Source: Cytophagales bacterium (GTDB lineage Bacteria; Bacteroidota; Bacteroidia; Cytophagales; Cyclobacteriaceae). From it: DNA of 64,000 nt. Positions 18,373 to 26,399 of this stretch are shown piece after piece (positions within the stretch are counted from its first letter, which is position 1; each line of letters opens with the position of its first letter). Where the stretch lies: contig JADBYQ010000016.1 of assembly GCA_020402945.1 (NCBI GenBank), forward strand, positions 1 through 64,000. Direction: 5' to 3'. The notes under the pieces were generated by a model. That model was not told where the DNA came from. It saw nothing but the letters and a program-made list of their open reading frames with translations, and searched no databases. Position numbers and translations under genes: made by a program.

Positions 18373-19159
18373 ATTTAAAAAGTTTGGTGATCAGCAAGTC
18401 AAATACTTCTACTAAAATAAGTGCAATGATAATCCATTCGAGGATGCTACTTTCTCTCTGGTTCGAAATCTCTCGAAACACACTCAAGTTATCTTCAATA
18501 ATTCGTAGCGTGTATTCGATCTCACTAAAACGAACACGCAAGTCGAAGTGTTTCATCAGGCCTTTGTGGAGTTTATCGAGGTATTCATCATCCCAAACTT
18601 GTTCGGGGGCATCAAAAATGTAGATGTTATCGGCAATATCATTTTGGGTGTTCAGGGCTTTGCCGATGAACTTGATCATGTCTTTGCGATTGATGCTTAA
18701 TTTGCCGGTGCGCTCAAGGTCGCGGGTAAAGCCTTTTATTTCGGTTAGCAGATTTTCGGTTATGTTGTGGTAGTAGTCTAGCGCTACGGACTGTGCTAAG
18801 TTAAACATGGCAATCCGAACCACTTTTACATCTAGCCGATCGACAATCAATTGGTTAAACTCAAACTCCATTTCTCCCTCCTGCACACTGATCTCGTGGT
18901 CATCACGCAGCCAGTTGTTGTTGGGGTCTTTGAGGTAAGGCTGAATTGCTTTTACGGCAATTTTAATCTCTTCTTCCGAATGCCCCGAGAAAACGATCAC
19001 TCCAAAATTGAAGTAGTATTGATAGCGATCATTGCCAAATGCGTAGAGTAATTCGGTGGAGGATTCGGAAGCCGTTTTTACCTCCAAAAATGCTTTGATG
19101 CCTTTGATGTCAAGCTGGTTGGCCACCAAAAGGGCTGACAGTTTTATAGTCTTCTCCAT
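18365..19159 (-). CDS. RMD1/YagE family (DUF155) protein
   Basis: 264 aa. The central part follows the DUF155 pattern (ALDYYHNITENLLTEI, about 125-145; LSVFREISNQRESSILEWIII near the end) and ends in one transmembrane helix (about 238-258). Eukaryotic RMD1/RMND1 relatives are membrane-tethered mitochondrial proteins with a role in translation; the bacterial function is unknown. It is the first gene of the operon with the C39 peptidase (8-bp overlap), the RLAN-RimK ligase and the GCS2 ligase, and may anchor the system at the membrane. Confidence 0.82.
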   Translation of the reverse strand: MEKTIKLSALLVANQLDIKGIKAFLEVKTASESSTELLYAFGNDRYQYYFNFGVIVFSGHSEEEIKIAVKAIQPYLKDPNNNWLRDDHEISVQEGEMEFEFNQLIVDRLDVKVVRIAMFNLAQSVALDYYHNITENLLTEIKGFTRDLERTGKLSINRKDMIKFIGKALNTQNDIADNIYIFDAPEQVWDDEYLDKLHKGLMKHFDLRVRFSEIEYTLRIIEDNLSVFREISNQRESSILEWIIIALILVEVFDLLITKLFKYV

Positions 19160-19367
19160 AACAAGTAAATCAAAGTTACGATGATTTTATGAACCGTGCG
19201 AAGCATACTGCCAAAGGAGCGAATTGGGTAGGTTTAACCCTGACAAAGCTTTGCTTTCATCTGCTCGAAGAGCTAATTGTGCTAATGCGAAATTTGCGTT
19301 AAATCTTAGCCAAGAAATCGGGGCATGAACCTAAATTGAGCATCTTTGAGGTAAAATGTAGATATCT

Positions 19368-20132
19368 ATGAAACAGTTTTTTGTATTGATGTTAACGAGT
19401 TGTTTGGTGTTTACCCAATCTTTTGGTTGGGGGGTAACGGGGCACCGTGCGATTGGACTAGTGGCTGAAAAACACCTTTCGGCAAAGGCGAAGAAGAAGT
19501 TGAAACTACTCATGGGACAGGAATCCCTGGCAATGATGAGTACCTGGATGGACGAAGTTAGATCTGATTCAACGTATAATTACACAGCAGACTGGCATTG
19601 GGTAACCATTGAAACGGGAAAAAACTATTCGGACTCGCCTAAGAACCCGAATGGTGATGTGATTATGACATTGGAACGATTGATTGCCGAATTGAAAACC
19701 AAAAAGCTGGATCGAAAAAGGGAAATTGAGTATATCAAAATGATAGTTCATCTCGTGGGAGACATTCATCAGCCTTTGCATGTAGGTTGCTGTGACGACC
19801 GCGGGGGCAACAGCGTGAAAGTAAAATGGTTTCGGAATGAGACCAACCTGCATAGTGTCTGGGACAGTAATATGATTGATGATACTAAGCTAAGTTATAC
19901 CGAATTGGCAGGCGCGCTAGAAGAACCAACTGCGGAGGTGTTAGCGCGGTGGCAAAAGGCAAGCGTGAGAGACTGGGCAACAGAGTCGATGACTTACAGA
20001 AAGCAAGTGTACGCAGTTGGCGATGGCAATTTGAGTTTTAAATATTCTTTTAAAAACTTAGATGCAGTGAAACTTCGCCTTGAGCAAGCCGGTATTCGAT
20101 TGGCTGGCGTTTTGAACGAAATTTACAAATAG
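19368..20132 (+). CDS. Secreted S1/P1-type zinc nuclease
   Basis: 254 aa. Signal peptide 1-20; the mature protein would start at Trp21 (WGVTGHRAIG), and an N-terminal Trp is a zinc ligand in S1/P1 nucleases. Further ligands are in the MSTWMDEVR, WHWVTIE, HLVGDIHQPLHVG and HSVWDSNMI motifs. These enzymes cut single-stranded DNA or RNA and remove 3' phosphates, probably in the periplasm or medium for phosphate scavenging. It is followed after 5 bp by a secreted DUF4440 protein, so the two form an operon. Confidence 0.92.
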   Translation: MKQFFVLMLTSCLVFTQSFGWGVTGHRAIGLVAEKHLSAKAKKKLKLLMGQESLAMMSTWMDEVRSDSTYNYTADWHWVTIETGKNYSDSPKNPNGDVIMTLERLIAELKTKKLDRKREIEYIKMIVHLVGDIHQPLHVGCCDDRGGNSVKVKWFRNETNLHSVWDSNMIDDTKLSYTELAGALEEPTAEVLARWQKASVRDWATESMTYRKQVYAVGDGNLSFKYSFKNLDAVKLRLEQAGIRLAGVLNEIYK

Positions 20133-20137
20133 AAAAA

Positions 20138-20569
20138 ATGAAGAAGTTGTGCCTTTTCACGTTTGCTATTTTTCAACTTTCCAACCTTGCCTTTGCGCAA
20201 CGGCCAAACCAAGAACAACAAGTTATTCAACTTTCAAAACGGAAATTTGAATGGTTAGTCACTAAAAATATTGATTCGTTAAAAATGATATTGGATGATC
20301 AAGCTAAGTATGTGCATTCCAACGGATGGATTCAAACGAAGCAGGAGGTGTTAGATGATGTAGTCAGCGGTAAACTTGACTATCGGGAAGTGATTGTAAG
20401 CGAAGCAAACGTACGAGTGTATCCGGGTCTGGCCATTTTGCTTGGGAAAGGAAAGTTTTCGGGCATTGTTAATGCGAATCTATTTTCTATGGAACTATTG
20501 TATACCGAAGTATACGTGAAAAAAGGAGAGAAATGGCTATTGACTTCTCGTCATGCCAATAGAATGTAG
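20138..20569 (+). CDS. Secreted DUF4440 / NTF2-like protein
   Basis: 143 aa. Signal peptide 1-20 (ending FAFAQ-like text). The body fits an NTF2-like cone fold: helix KRKFEWLVTKNIDSLKMIL, HSNGWIQTKQEVLDDV, and the final strand GEKWLLTSRHANRM. Such domains bind small ligands or act as weak enzymes; there is no specific assignment. It is 5 bp downstream of the nuclease gene and 18 bp upstream of the VF530 gene. Confidence 0.82.
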   Translation: MKKLCLFTFAIFQLSNLAFAQRPNQEQQVIQLSKRKFEWLVTKNIDSLKMILDDQAKYVHSNGWIQTKQEVLDDVVSGKLDYREVIVSEANVRVYPGLAILLGKGKFSGIVNANLFSMELLYTEVYVKKGEKWLLTSRHANRM

Positions 20570-20587
20570 GATTTTTTAGGGCTTAGC

Positions 20588-20800
20588 ATGGAACAAAAGA
20601 ATAACCCGTTACACGGTAAAACATTAGAGATGATTCTACAGCATTTGGTAGATCTCTACGGGTGGGAAGACCTAGGGAGCATTGTTAAAATCAACTGCTT
20701 TAATTTTGATCCCAGCATCAAATCCAGTTTGACATTTTTAAGAAAGACGCCCTGGGCGCGCAAGAAAGTGGAGGATTTGTATATTGATTCACTCAGGTGA
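20588..20800 (+). CDS. VF530 family (DUF2132) small protein
   Basis: 70 aa. [40 protein letters not shown] and [11 protein letters not shown] match the VF530 family. That family has a solved structure resembling a DNA-binding fold but no proven function. The length is normal. It is the third gene of the S1/P1 nuclease run and is convergent with asnB. Confidence 0.9.
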   Translation: MEQKNNPLHGKTLEMILQHLVDLYGWEDLGSIVKINCFNFDPSIKSSLTFLRKTPWARKKVEDLYIDSLR

Positions 20801-20830
20801 TTCAATATTCAAAATTTGCTATTTCAACAT

Positions 20831-22732
20831 TCAGACTTTAACATTTTTCTTCCACCACCATTGAAACACGATGAGCCCCCAAATCCGTGCATGGATGTCA
20901 CCGGGGTTCGAAGAAAACAATTGGTTTTTCAGTTTTTCGATTTCTGCGTAGTTGAAAATACCCTGCTCTTCAATGAGTTTCTTCGAAAGTAAATCATCCA
21001 CTATCAATGATTTCATTTCATTTCTAAACCATTTCAGCAAGGGCACTTCAAATCCCTTTTTAGGCCGATTGTAAAGTTGAGATGGCAATAGCTCTTCGAA
21101 GGTATCTTGTAAAATTCGTTTTCGAATTTTTGAGTTAATTTTAAAATCTCCGGGAAGTGAGAATATAAAGTTAACCACCTCGTAGTCAAGAAAGGGAACA
21201 CGCACTTCTAAAGCGTTGCCCATGCTCATCATATCAACTTTGGTAAGCATATCATTTGGCAAGACCAGATTCACGTCCGTTAGTAGGACATCATTAATGC
21301 CCGCATCTGAAGAAATTGTTTTCAGTATTTCTAGTTTGCGGCCATTATATTCCTCACTTTGAAATTTTTCCTTGCTTGCACTGCTGAGCAATGAGTGGAC
21401 TTCGTTCTCGTTGGCGAACCGTGCCCAATGCCAATACCGATGCGCGGGAGGCAGCTTCATGCCTTCACCAAATCTTTTTAGTTGACGAATTTTATTGGAG
21501 ATGGGACTATTACGGGACGAAGGAAAGGCGTTCCAAACGGGTAATAAATGCTTGGCAATATTTTCTTTTAATCCGGGTTTAAATGATTTTAGAAAAGCCT
21601 CATGCTTATTGTAGCCGGCCAGTAGCTCATCGGCTCCATCGCCTGATAATGCAACAGTAGTATGCTTGCGTGTTTCCTGACTTAGAATATAAACCGCTAT
21701 GGCAGACGAATCTGCAAAGGGCTCATCGATATAATCTAATATGGAATGCACATGGCGATATAAATCGTCATTCGTCAATGAGAAAACCGTGTGTTCGGTG
21801 TTGAAATGCTTGGCCACCAGACGGGCATACTCGGTTTCATCAAAAAAGGCTTCGTCACGAAACCCGATAGAGTATGTGTGCAGATCAGGTTTGTGTCTAC
21901 TTGCCAAACCCACAATCACAGATGAATCAATCCCTCCACTTAGAAAGGCACCCAGCGGAACATCAGCAATCAATCTTCGTTGTACGGATGCCTCCAGCAA
22001 CGATTGAAGATTTTTCTTGGCGTCATCGTAAGAAATGTGGCTAAGCGAATTTCTTTCGTAGGGAATTTGGTAGTAGCAACCAACGGTGAAATGCTTTTTG
22101 CCGATAGTCGCATAGTGCCCCGGCATTAATTTTTTGACATTTGTAAAAATGGTGTCTGGAGCGGGAATGTAGTTCAATTGCAGATAGGTATTCAGGGAAG
22201 AATAGTCTAATGTCTTTTCAATTCCATACGCTAGCATGGATTTCATTTCCGAAGCGAAGATGAATTTGTCTTCGTCAAACAAATAGAGCAATGGCTTGAT
22301 GCCGTAGCGATCACGCGCTACGAAAAAAGTTTGTTCTTGCTTATCATAGATACAAAATGCAAAGAACCCATTCAGTTTGTTAAGACACTTTTCTTTTTCT
22401 GCTAGGTAGAGCTTCAATAAAACTTCAGTATCTGACTGTGTAGTGAAGGTTACACCTTTTGCCTCGAGTTCTTTTTTTAATTCTTGAAAATTAAAGATCT
22501 CTCCATTGAATATGATGCTGTATCTCTGATTTTCATCCCACATCGGTTGGTGAGCCGCGGCACTCGTATCAATGATTGAAAGCCTGCGGTGCCCAAGCCC
22601 AACAAATTGATCAGTATAAAGTCCCTGATGATCAGGCCCGCGTTTACTTAATGCAGCCGTGGCAGCTGTGACATTGATAAGATTGAATTTGCCGACTAGG
22701 TTGAATGCAAATATTCCGGTAATGCCGCACAC
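20831..22732 (-). CDS. asnB: Asparagine synthase, glutamine-hydrolysing
   Basis: 633 aa. An N-terminal class II glutamine amidotransferase domain starts with catalytic Cys2 (MCGITGIFAF) and contains NGEIFNF and DRYGIKPLLY. The C-terminal synthetase has the PP-loop SGGIDSS (about 265) and FADSSAIAVY. It makes asparagine from aspartate, glutamine and ATP. This length and layout also fit exopolysaccharide-associated relatives that amidate other acids, but no glycan genes are adjacent. It is monocistronic or followed by nothing obvious on its strand. Confidence 0.88.
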   Translation of the reverse strand: MCGITGIFAFNLVGKFNLINVTAATAALSKRGPDHQGLYTDQFVGLGHRRLSIIDTSAAAHQPMWDENQRYSIIFNGEIFNFQELKKELEAKGVTFTTQSDTEVLLKLYLAEKEKCLNKLNGFFAFCIYDKQEQTFFVARDRYGIKPLLYLFDEDKFIFASEMKSMLAYGIEKTLDYSSLNTYLQLNYIPAPDTIFTNVKKLMPGHYATIGKKHFTVGCYYQIPYERNSLSHISYDDAKKNLQSLLEASVQRRLIADVPLGAFLSGGIDSSVIVGLASRHKPDLHTYSIGFRDEAFFDETEYARLVAKHFNTEHTVFSLTNDDLYRHVHSILDYIDEPFADSSAIAVYILSQETRKHTTVALSGDGADELLAGYNKHEAFLKSFKPGLKENIAKHLLPVWNAFPSSRNSPISNKIRQLKRFGEGMKLPPAHRYWHWARFANENEVHSLLSSASKEKFQSEEYNGRKLEILKTISSDAGINDVLLTDVNLVLPNDMLTKVDMMSMGNALEVRVPFLDYEVVNFIFSLPGDFKINSKIRKRILQDTFEELLPSQLYNRPKKGFEVPLLKWFRNEMKSLIVDDLLSKKLIEEQGIFNYAEIEKLKNQLFSSNPGDIHARIWGLIVFQWWWKKNVKV

Positions 22733-22778
22733 GCTGATTCAAAATTCAAGAATGAAACCAAGTACGTTCACAAAACGA

Positions 22779-23471
22779 TTAGGGAAGTTTTGCAATGTAA
22801 ATATTTTTAAACCATACTTCGCCACCGTGATCTTGCAAACAAATGTGACCTTTCTTGGCAGCGCCATAGCCGATCGCTTCGTTCCATTTGCTGGTTGTTT
22901 TTCGTTTTTTCCAATCTTCCGAACCGATTTCGTATTCGACCACTTTTGTAGCGTTCAGCCAATATTCAACATGGTTACCGTTGGCGATGATCTTTGAAGA
23001 GTTCCATTCGCCCACCGGCTTCGGCTTTGCATCAGGTGCCGTGTACATTCCATAGTCAGCTGCAGTTTTTTGCCAATCTTCGATTTTACCAGGGTATCCG
23101 ATATCATCTAGCAGTTGATACTCAGGCCCACTCAAATAGGGTTCGTCAAATTCTTCTGTCACCCGAAACATCACGCCACTGTTTCCCTGTGGCGAGATCT
23201 TCCACTCCCAATTGAGTTCAAAGTTTTCATATTGATCAACTGAGATCAAGTTAGCACGTTTTTCATTCCCGTCAAATGGCTTGCAATGGAGTGTGCCATC
23301 GGCTGCCACTTCCCAGCTATTGTTCTCTTTGTATTTGAAGAATCGCCAACCGTCTAAATTTCTGCCGTTGAATAGGTTAGCCGCGTTTTCGTTTTCTGTA
23401 GCTTTTGGCTGGCAGCAAAAAAGAATTGTGCCAACCAGCAGGATCGATGGATGGTGTCGTAGTTTTCTCAT
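22779..23471 (-). CDS. DUF1080 lipoprotein (3-keto-disaccharide hydrolase-like)
   Basis: 230 aa. Lipoprotein signal with Cys near residue 19 (TILFCCQP). The rest is a concanavalin-like DUF1080 fold: LFNGRNLDGWRFF, LNWEWKISPQGNSGVMFR, EYQLLDD, and the C-terminal ICLQDHGGEVWFKNIYI. Characterised members act on 3-keto-glycosides; many are simply carbohydrate-binding. Its start overlaps the vsr stop by four bases (ATGA), an odd partner that probably reflects insertion of the restriction-modification island next to it. Confidence 0.88.
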   Translation of the reverse strand: MRKLRHHPSILLVGTILFCCQPKATENENAANLFNGRNLDGWRFFKYKENNSWEVAADGTLHCKPFDGNEKRANLISVDQYENFELNWEWKISPQGNSGVMFRVTEEFDEPYLSGPEYQLLDDIGYPGKIEDWQKTAADYGMYTAPDAKPKPVGEWNSSKIIANGNHVEYWLNATKVVEYEIGSEDWKKRKTTSKWNEAIGYGAAKKGHICLQDHGGEVWFKNIYIAKLP

Positions 23472-23986
23472 TGGGTAAAGTTGGCAAAATCTTGGTCGGG
23501 TTCAAAATTGTTTCTTTTGAGGAAGGGAGTTCGCGCGATTGCCTCAACGACCAGGGCCGAGCCTTTGAGATCCTTGGTAATTTTATGTTCCCAAAATCGT
23601 ACTACAGTCCAACCGAGTTCCTCCAGTCGTTCATTGACTTCATCATCGCGCTGTATATTCCGTTCAATTTTGGGCAGCCAGAAGCCGCGGTTAGTTTTTA
23701 TTTTTTGTTTCTTTTCATCCCAACGATGGCCGTGCCAGAATTCTCCGTCTACAAAAATAACTAATTGATATTTTGAGATCACAATGTCGGGCCGACCGGG
23801 TAGTGCTTTTACGTCAATGCGATAGCGATAGCCGCGTTTCCACAATTCTTTCCGAAGCAGGATTTCTGGCTTAGTGTTCCGAGACTTAATCGTACCCATA
23901 AGCCTTGATCGATTTTCTGTGGTGTAGAAACCCGCTGCCTCTTCAAATCGAGGGACTTTGATCGCTTTTTGTTTGTAATTCTTCAC
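23468..23986 (-). CDS. vsr: Very short patch repair endonuclease (Vsr)
   Basis: Vsr nicks next to T:G mismatches that arise from deamination of 5-methylcytosine. Visible motifs are ENRSRLMGTIKSRNTKPE, KALPGRPDIV (active-site Asp region) and VDGEFWHGHRW. I use GTG 23986 (reads VKNYKQKAIKVPRFEEAAGF); the frame continues to TTG 24019, which would overlap the operator-like repeat. It is divergent from the DUF6471/methylase pair, and the nearby C5-methylase explains its presence. Confidence 0.88.
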   Translation of the reverse strand: MKNYKQKAIKVPRFEEAAGFYTTENRSRLMGTIKSRNTKPEILLRKELWKRGYRYRIDVKALPGRPDIVISKYQLVIFVDGEFWHGHRWDEKKQKIKTNRGFWLPKIERNIQRDDEVNERLEELGWTVVRFWEHKITKDLKGSALVVEAIARTPFLKRNNFEPDQDFANFTQ

Positions 23987-24012
23987 TTTAGAAAACAAAT
24001 CTAAACCGCTTA

Positions 24013-24032
24013 TTGTCAATAAACTATGACAA
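24013..24032. promoter_or_regulatory. Possible second operator (TTGTCA-N8-TGACAA)
   Basis: Half-sites TTGTCA (24013-24018) and TGACAA (24027-24032) match the half-sites of the strong palindrome at 24076-24101 but in the opposite order. It lies just upstream of the likely vsr start. It may be a site for the same regulator. Confidence 0.4.
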
Positions 24033-24075
24033 AAACCGAAATTTAAATTATTGGCATTAACGACATTTTATTTGC

Positions 24076-24101
24076 ATATATGACAATATTTTGTCATATA
24101 T
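24076..24101. promoter_or_regulatory. Palindromic operator upstream of the R-M regulator gene
   Basis: Perfect 11-bp inverted repeat ATATATGACAA / TTGTCATATAT with a 4-bp spacer, 4 bp upstream of the ATG at 24106. The position in the divergent vsr/DUF6471 region fits autoregulation of a restriction-modification operon by a small HTH protein. No binding data exist here. Confidence 0.6.
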
Positions 24102-24105
24102 TTGA

Positions 24106-24417
24106 ATGATGAAGCAAACAGATTGGAATGAGAAAGTAAAGCGACTTCTCAAATCAGAATTGGTAAAGAGAGGCATCACTACAGAAAATTTGGTTGATCT
24201 GCTGAACCATATTGGGGTAAAGGAGACTAAAGCGAGTATTGATAGCAAGATTAGTCGAGGCACTTTCGGTGCAACTTTTTTGATTCAATGCCTTCAAGCA
24301 ATTGGGTGCAAAAATTTTGTTCCTGAAGTGGAGGCAAGTATGATCATCGCTGCGGAACCCGAGTCAGTTTACAAGAAAGCAAAGAAGAATAAAGTTAAAG
24401 AGTATGCAAGAAGTTAG
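24106..24417 (+). CDS. Small DUF6471-like HTH protein, putative R-M regulator
   Basis: 103 aa. WNEKVKRLLKSELVKRGIT ... LVDLLNHIGV ... SIDSKISRGTFGATFLIQCL resembles a phage-repressor-like helix-turn-helix (DUF6471). The tail is rich in lysine. It overlaps the methylase start by 14 bp and sits just behind a perfect palindrome, so it is the best candidate for a control protein of the restriction-modification system. Function is inferred from position and fold. Confidence 0.75.
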   Translation: MMKQTDWNEKVKRLLKSELVKRGITTENLVDLLNHIGVKETKASIDSKISRGTFGATFLIQCLQAIGCKNFVPEVEASMIIAAEPESVYKKAKKNKVKEYARS

Positions 24418-25744
24418 GTTCATTGATCTATTTGCCGGCATAGGCGGCTTGCGTTTGGGATTTGAGGAGGCTTTTAAATCAAAGGGCTTGAAACCAGTAT
24501 GTGTCATGACCTCAGAAATAAAGCCGCATGCGCTGAAAGTGCTACAACACAATTTTTCCCACGACTTTTTGGTGGGCGATATCACAAAAGTGAAGAACAA
24601 CCAAATACCCGATTTTGATTTTCTGCTTGGCGGATTCCCCTGTCAGCCGTTTAGTGCGGGCGGAAAAAGACATGGCTTTATTGACACGAGAGGTACTTTA
24701 TTTTTTGAAATTGAACGAATTATTGCGGCAAAAAAACCGTATGGTTTTGTTCTTGAAAACGTAGAGGGTCTTGTTAAACATGACCTGGAGGAAAAAAATG
24801 AACCGATTGGGAAAACGTTGCGTGTGATTTTAGAAAAGCTACAGGCTTTAGGATATTGTGTTACGTGGAAGGTTTTAAATTCCGCCAATTTTGGTTTGCC
24901 TCAAGCACGGAAAAGGGTTTTTATAGTTGGTACGTTGGATCGCGAAGTTAATTTGGTAGGATTTGAAAAAAAGCATCAATCGCTTAGCGCAATTCTCGAG
25001 AAGGGTTTACCAACGATGCAGACAAAATTTACAAAACTGCTATTGAAACATTTCTCTTTACCCGATCTATTTGGTAAATCTATTAAGGATAAGCGTGGAG
25101 GAGATGACAACATTCACAGTTGGGATATTGGTTTGAAGGGAGTTGTCTCTAAAGAACAGTCCATTTTGTTGAGTAAGTTGTTTAGAGAGAGAAGAAGAAA
25201 ACACTGGGCAAAAGAAATTGGTATCAAGTGGATGGATGGTATGACGTTGACCCTAAAGCAGATCAAAACGTTCCATGAGTCACCAAAGCTGAAAGAGATG
25301 TTGGATGATTTGGTTCAAAAGGGATATCTCAAATTTGAGCATCCCAAAAGTTTAATCAGTGAAGAGACTATCTTTGGCTCAAAAAATTATAGGTTGGAAA
25401 ACAAAGCTTTAAAACCTGGGTATAACATTGTAACAGGTAAACTTAGTTTTGAAATCAATAAAATTCTGGATCCGGATGGAATTGCACCAACACTAGTTGC
25501 AACCGACATGGCTCGTTTAGTTGTACCTGATGGAGAGGGCTTAAGAAGAATGACTTTACGCGAAGGGCTTCGACTTTTCGGCTACCCTGAGTGGTATCAA
25601 ATGCCTGTAAAATTGGAAGAAGGCTTCGACCTGCTTGGAAATACTGTAGCTGTGAATGTGGTACAAGCAATTGGAGAGAGACTAGCAGAAATCTATCTGC
25701 CTGACTATGCAATTATGAAATCAGAACCAGTTTTTTCTTTGTAA
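24404..25744 (+). CDS. C5-cytosine DNA methyltransferase
   Basis: 446 aa. Motif I DLFAGIGGLRLGFE (8-21), motif IV GGFPCQPFS with catalytic Cys80, motif VI ENVEGL (118-123), motif VIII QARKRVFIVG and motif X GNTVAVNVVQAIGERL near the C-terminus. The recognition region lies between motifs VIII and IX. It transfers a methyl group from SAM to C5 of cytosine within the target site. It is coupled to the small regulator (14-bp overlap), and its last 40 bp overlap the convergent nuclease gene. The NgoBV-like nuclease suggests a GGNNCC-type site, unproven here. Confidence 0.93.
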   Translation: MQEVRFIDLFAGIGGLRLGFEEAFKSKGLKPVCVMTSEIKPHALKVLQHNFSHDFLVGDITKVKNNQIPDFDFLLGGFPCQPFSAGGKRHGFIDTRGTLFFEIERIIAAKKPYGFVLENVEGLVKHDLEEKNEPIGKTLRVILEKLQALGYCVTWKVLNSANFGLPQARKRVFIVGTLDREVNLVGFEKKHQSLSAILEKGLPTMQTKFTKLLLKHFSLPDLFGKSIKDKRGGDDNIHSWDIGLKGVVSKEQSILLSKLFRERRRKHWAKEIGIKWMDGMTLTLKQIKTFHESPKLKEMLDDLVQKGYLKFEHPKSLISEETIFGSKNYRLENKALKPGYNIVTGKLSFEINKILDPDGIAPTLVATDMARLVVPDGEGLRRMTLREGLRLFGYPEWYQMPVKLEEGFDLLGNTVAVNVVQAIGERLAEIYLPDYAIMKSEPVFSL

Positions 25745-26391
25745 TTTTTTAATATTTTTTTTAACCAATGCGCATTGTAGTGGTGTGTTTTTGGGTACTG
25801 ATACCTCGTTTCATTCAGTGCCGAAACAAAATCGCTTTTTGATGCAAAGGCTTTGAATTTTGATTTCTCAGAGTACCAGATGATTGGTCGTATGTTGTAA
25901 ATCACTTTTTTTTTCTCTTGTACTTTGAGAGGATAAGTAGAGCTACCACCGGCAAGTTCCCAGATTTTCTTTAGCCAAATATCTTTAATGGTTATCTCGG
26001 AGCCATTCATTTGGTAGGCGATTATTAGATAATCTGAATCCAGCCGATGTGCATTTTCAAGAAGAGAATTACAGTAAGAATCAAAATTAGCAAGATCAAA
26101 TCCGGGACCTCTATTGAAATCGAAAGTTTTGATCTCAAGCAATCCTTTCGTTTTATCCTCCACGTTGAGATAGATATCGGGAAAGGCTTGTGAATTTTTG
26201 TTTTCTTCAAATTCAATTTTCTCTTTCTTCATCCATTCCTTCAACCACTCTTGTATGAGATTTCCTATTGTGTCCTTCGTTTCAATCTTAATGGTCAAAT
26301 CCTTTAAGGTAAACTGGATAATTCCAGTTTGGCCGATCAGGTGATAATCTTCGACTATTTTTTTGAAAAGTTGATTCGATGTTAGTTTCAT
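25705..26391 (-). CDS. Type II restriction endonuclease, NgoBV-like
   Basis: 228 aa. A PD-(D/E)xK core is visible: FPDIYLN (Pro71-Asp72) and LLEIKTF (Glu86-x-Lys88). The gene order with a C5-methylase and Vsr, plus GPGFDLANFDSY and IWYSEKSKFKAF, reminds me of the NgoBV restriction enzyme family; I am fairly but not fully sure. The 3' end overlaps the 3' end of the methylase gene by 40 bp on the opposite strand. It starts 8 bp after the stop of the GlcD-like gene upstream. Confidence 0.68.
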   Translation of the reverse strand: MKLTSNQLFKKIVEDYHLIGQTGIIQFTLKDLTIKIETKDTIGNLIQEWLKEWMKKEKIEFEENKNSQAFPDIYLNVEDKTKGLLEIKTFDFNRGPGFDLANFDSYCNSLLENAHRLDSDYLIIAYQMNGSEITIKDIWLKKIWELAGGSSTYPLKVQEKKKVIYNIRPIIWYSEKSKFKAFASKSDFVSALNETRYQYPKTHHYNAHWLKKILKNYKEKTGSDFIIA

Positions 26392-26399
26392 TGCTGATG

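Noticed and set aside
19229-19280. Possible further copy of the internal part of the miniature element (GGTTTAACCCTGACAA)
   Set aside because: Only about 16 bases resemble 5069-5082 and no inverted ends or TTTAA flanks are present.
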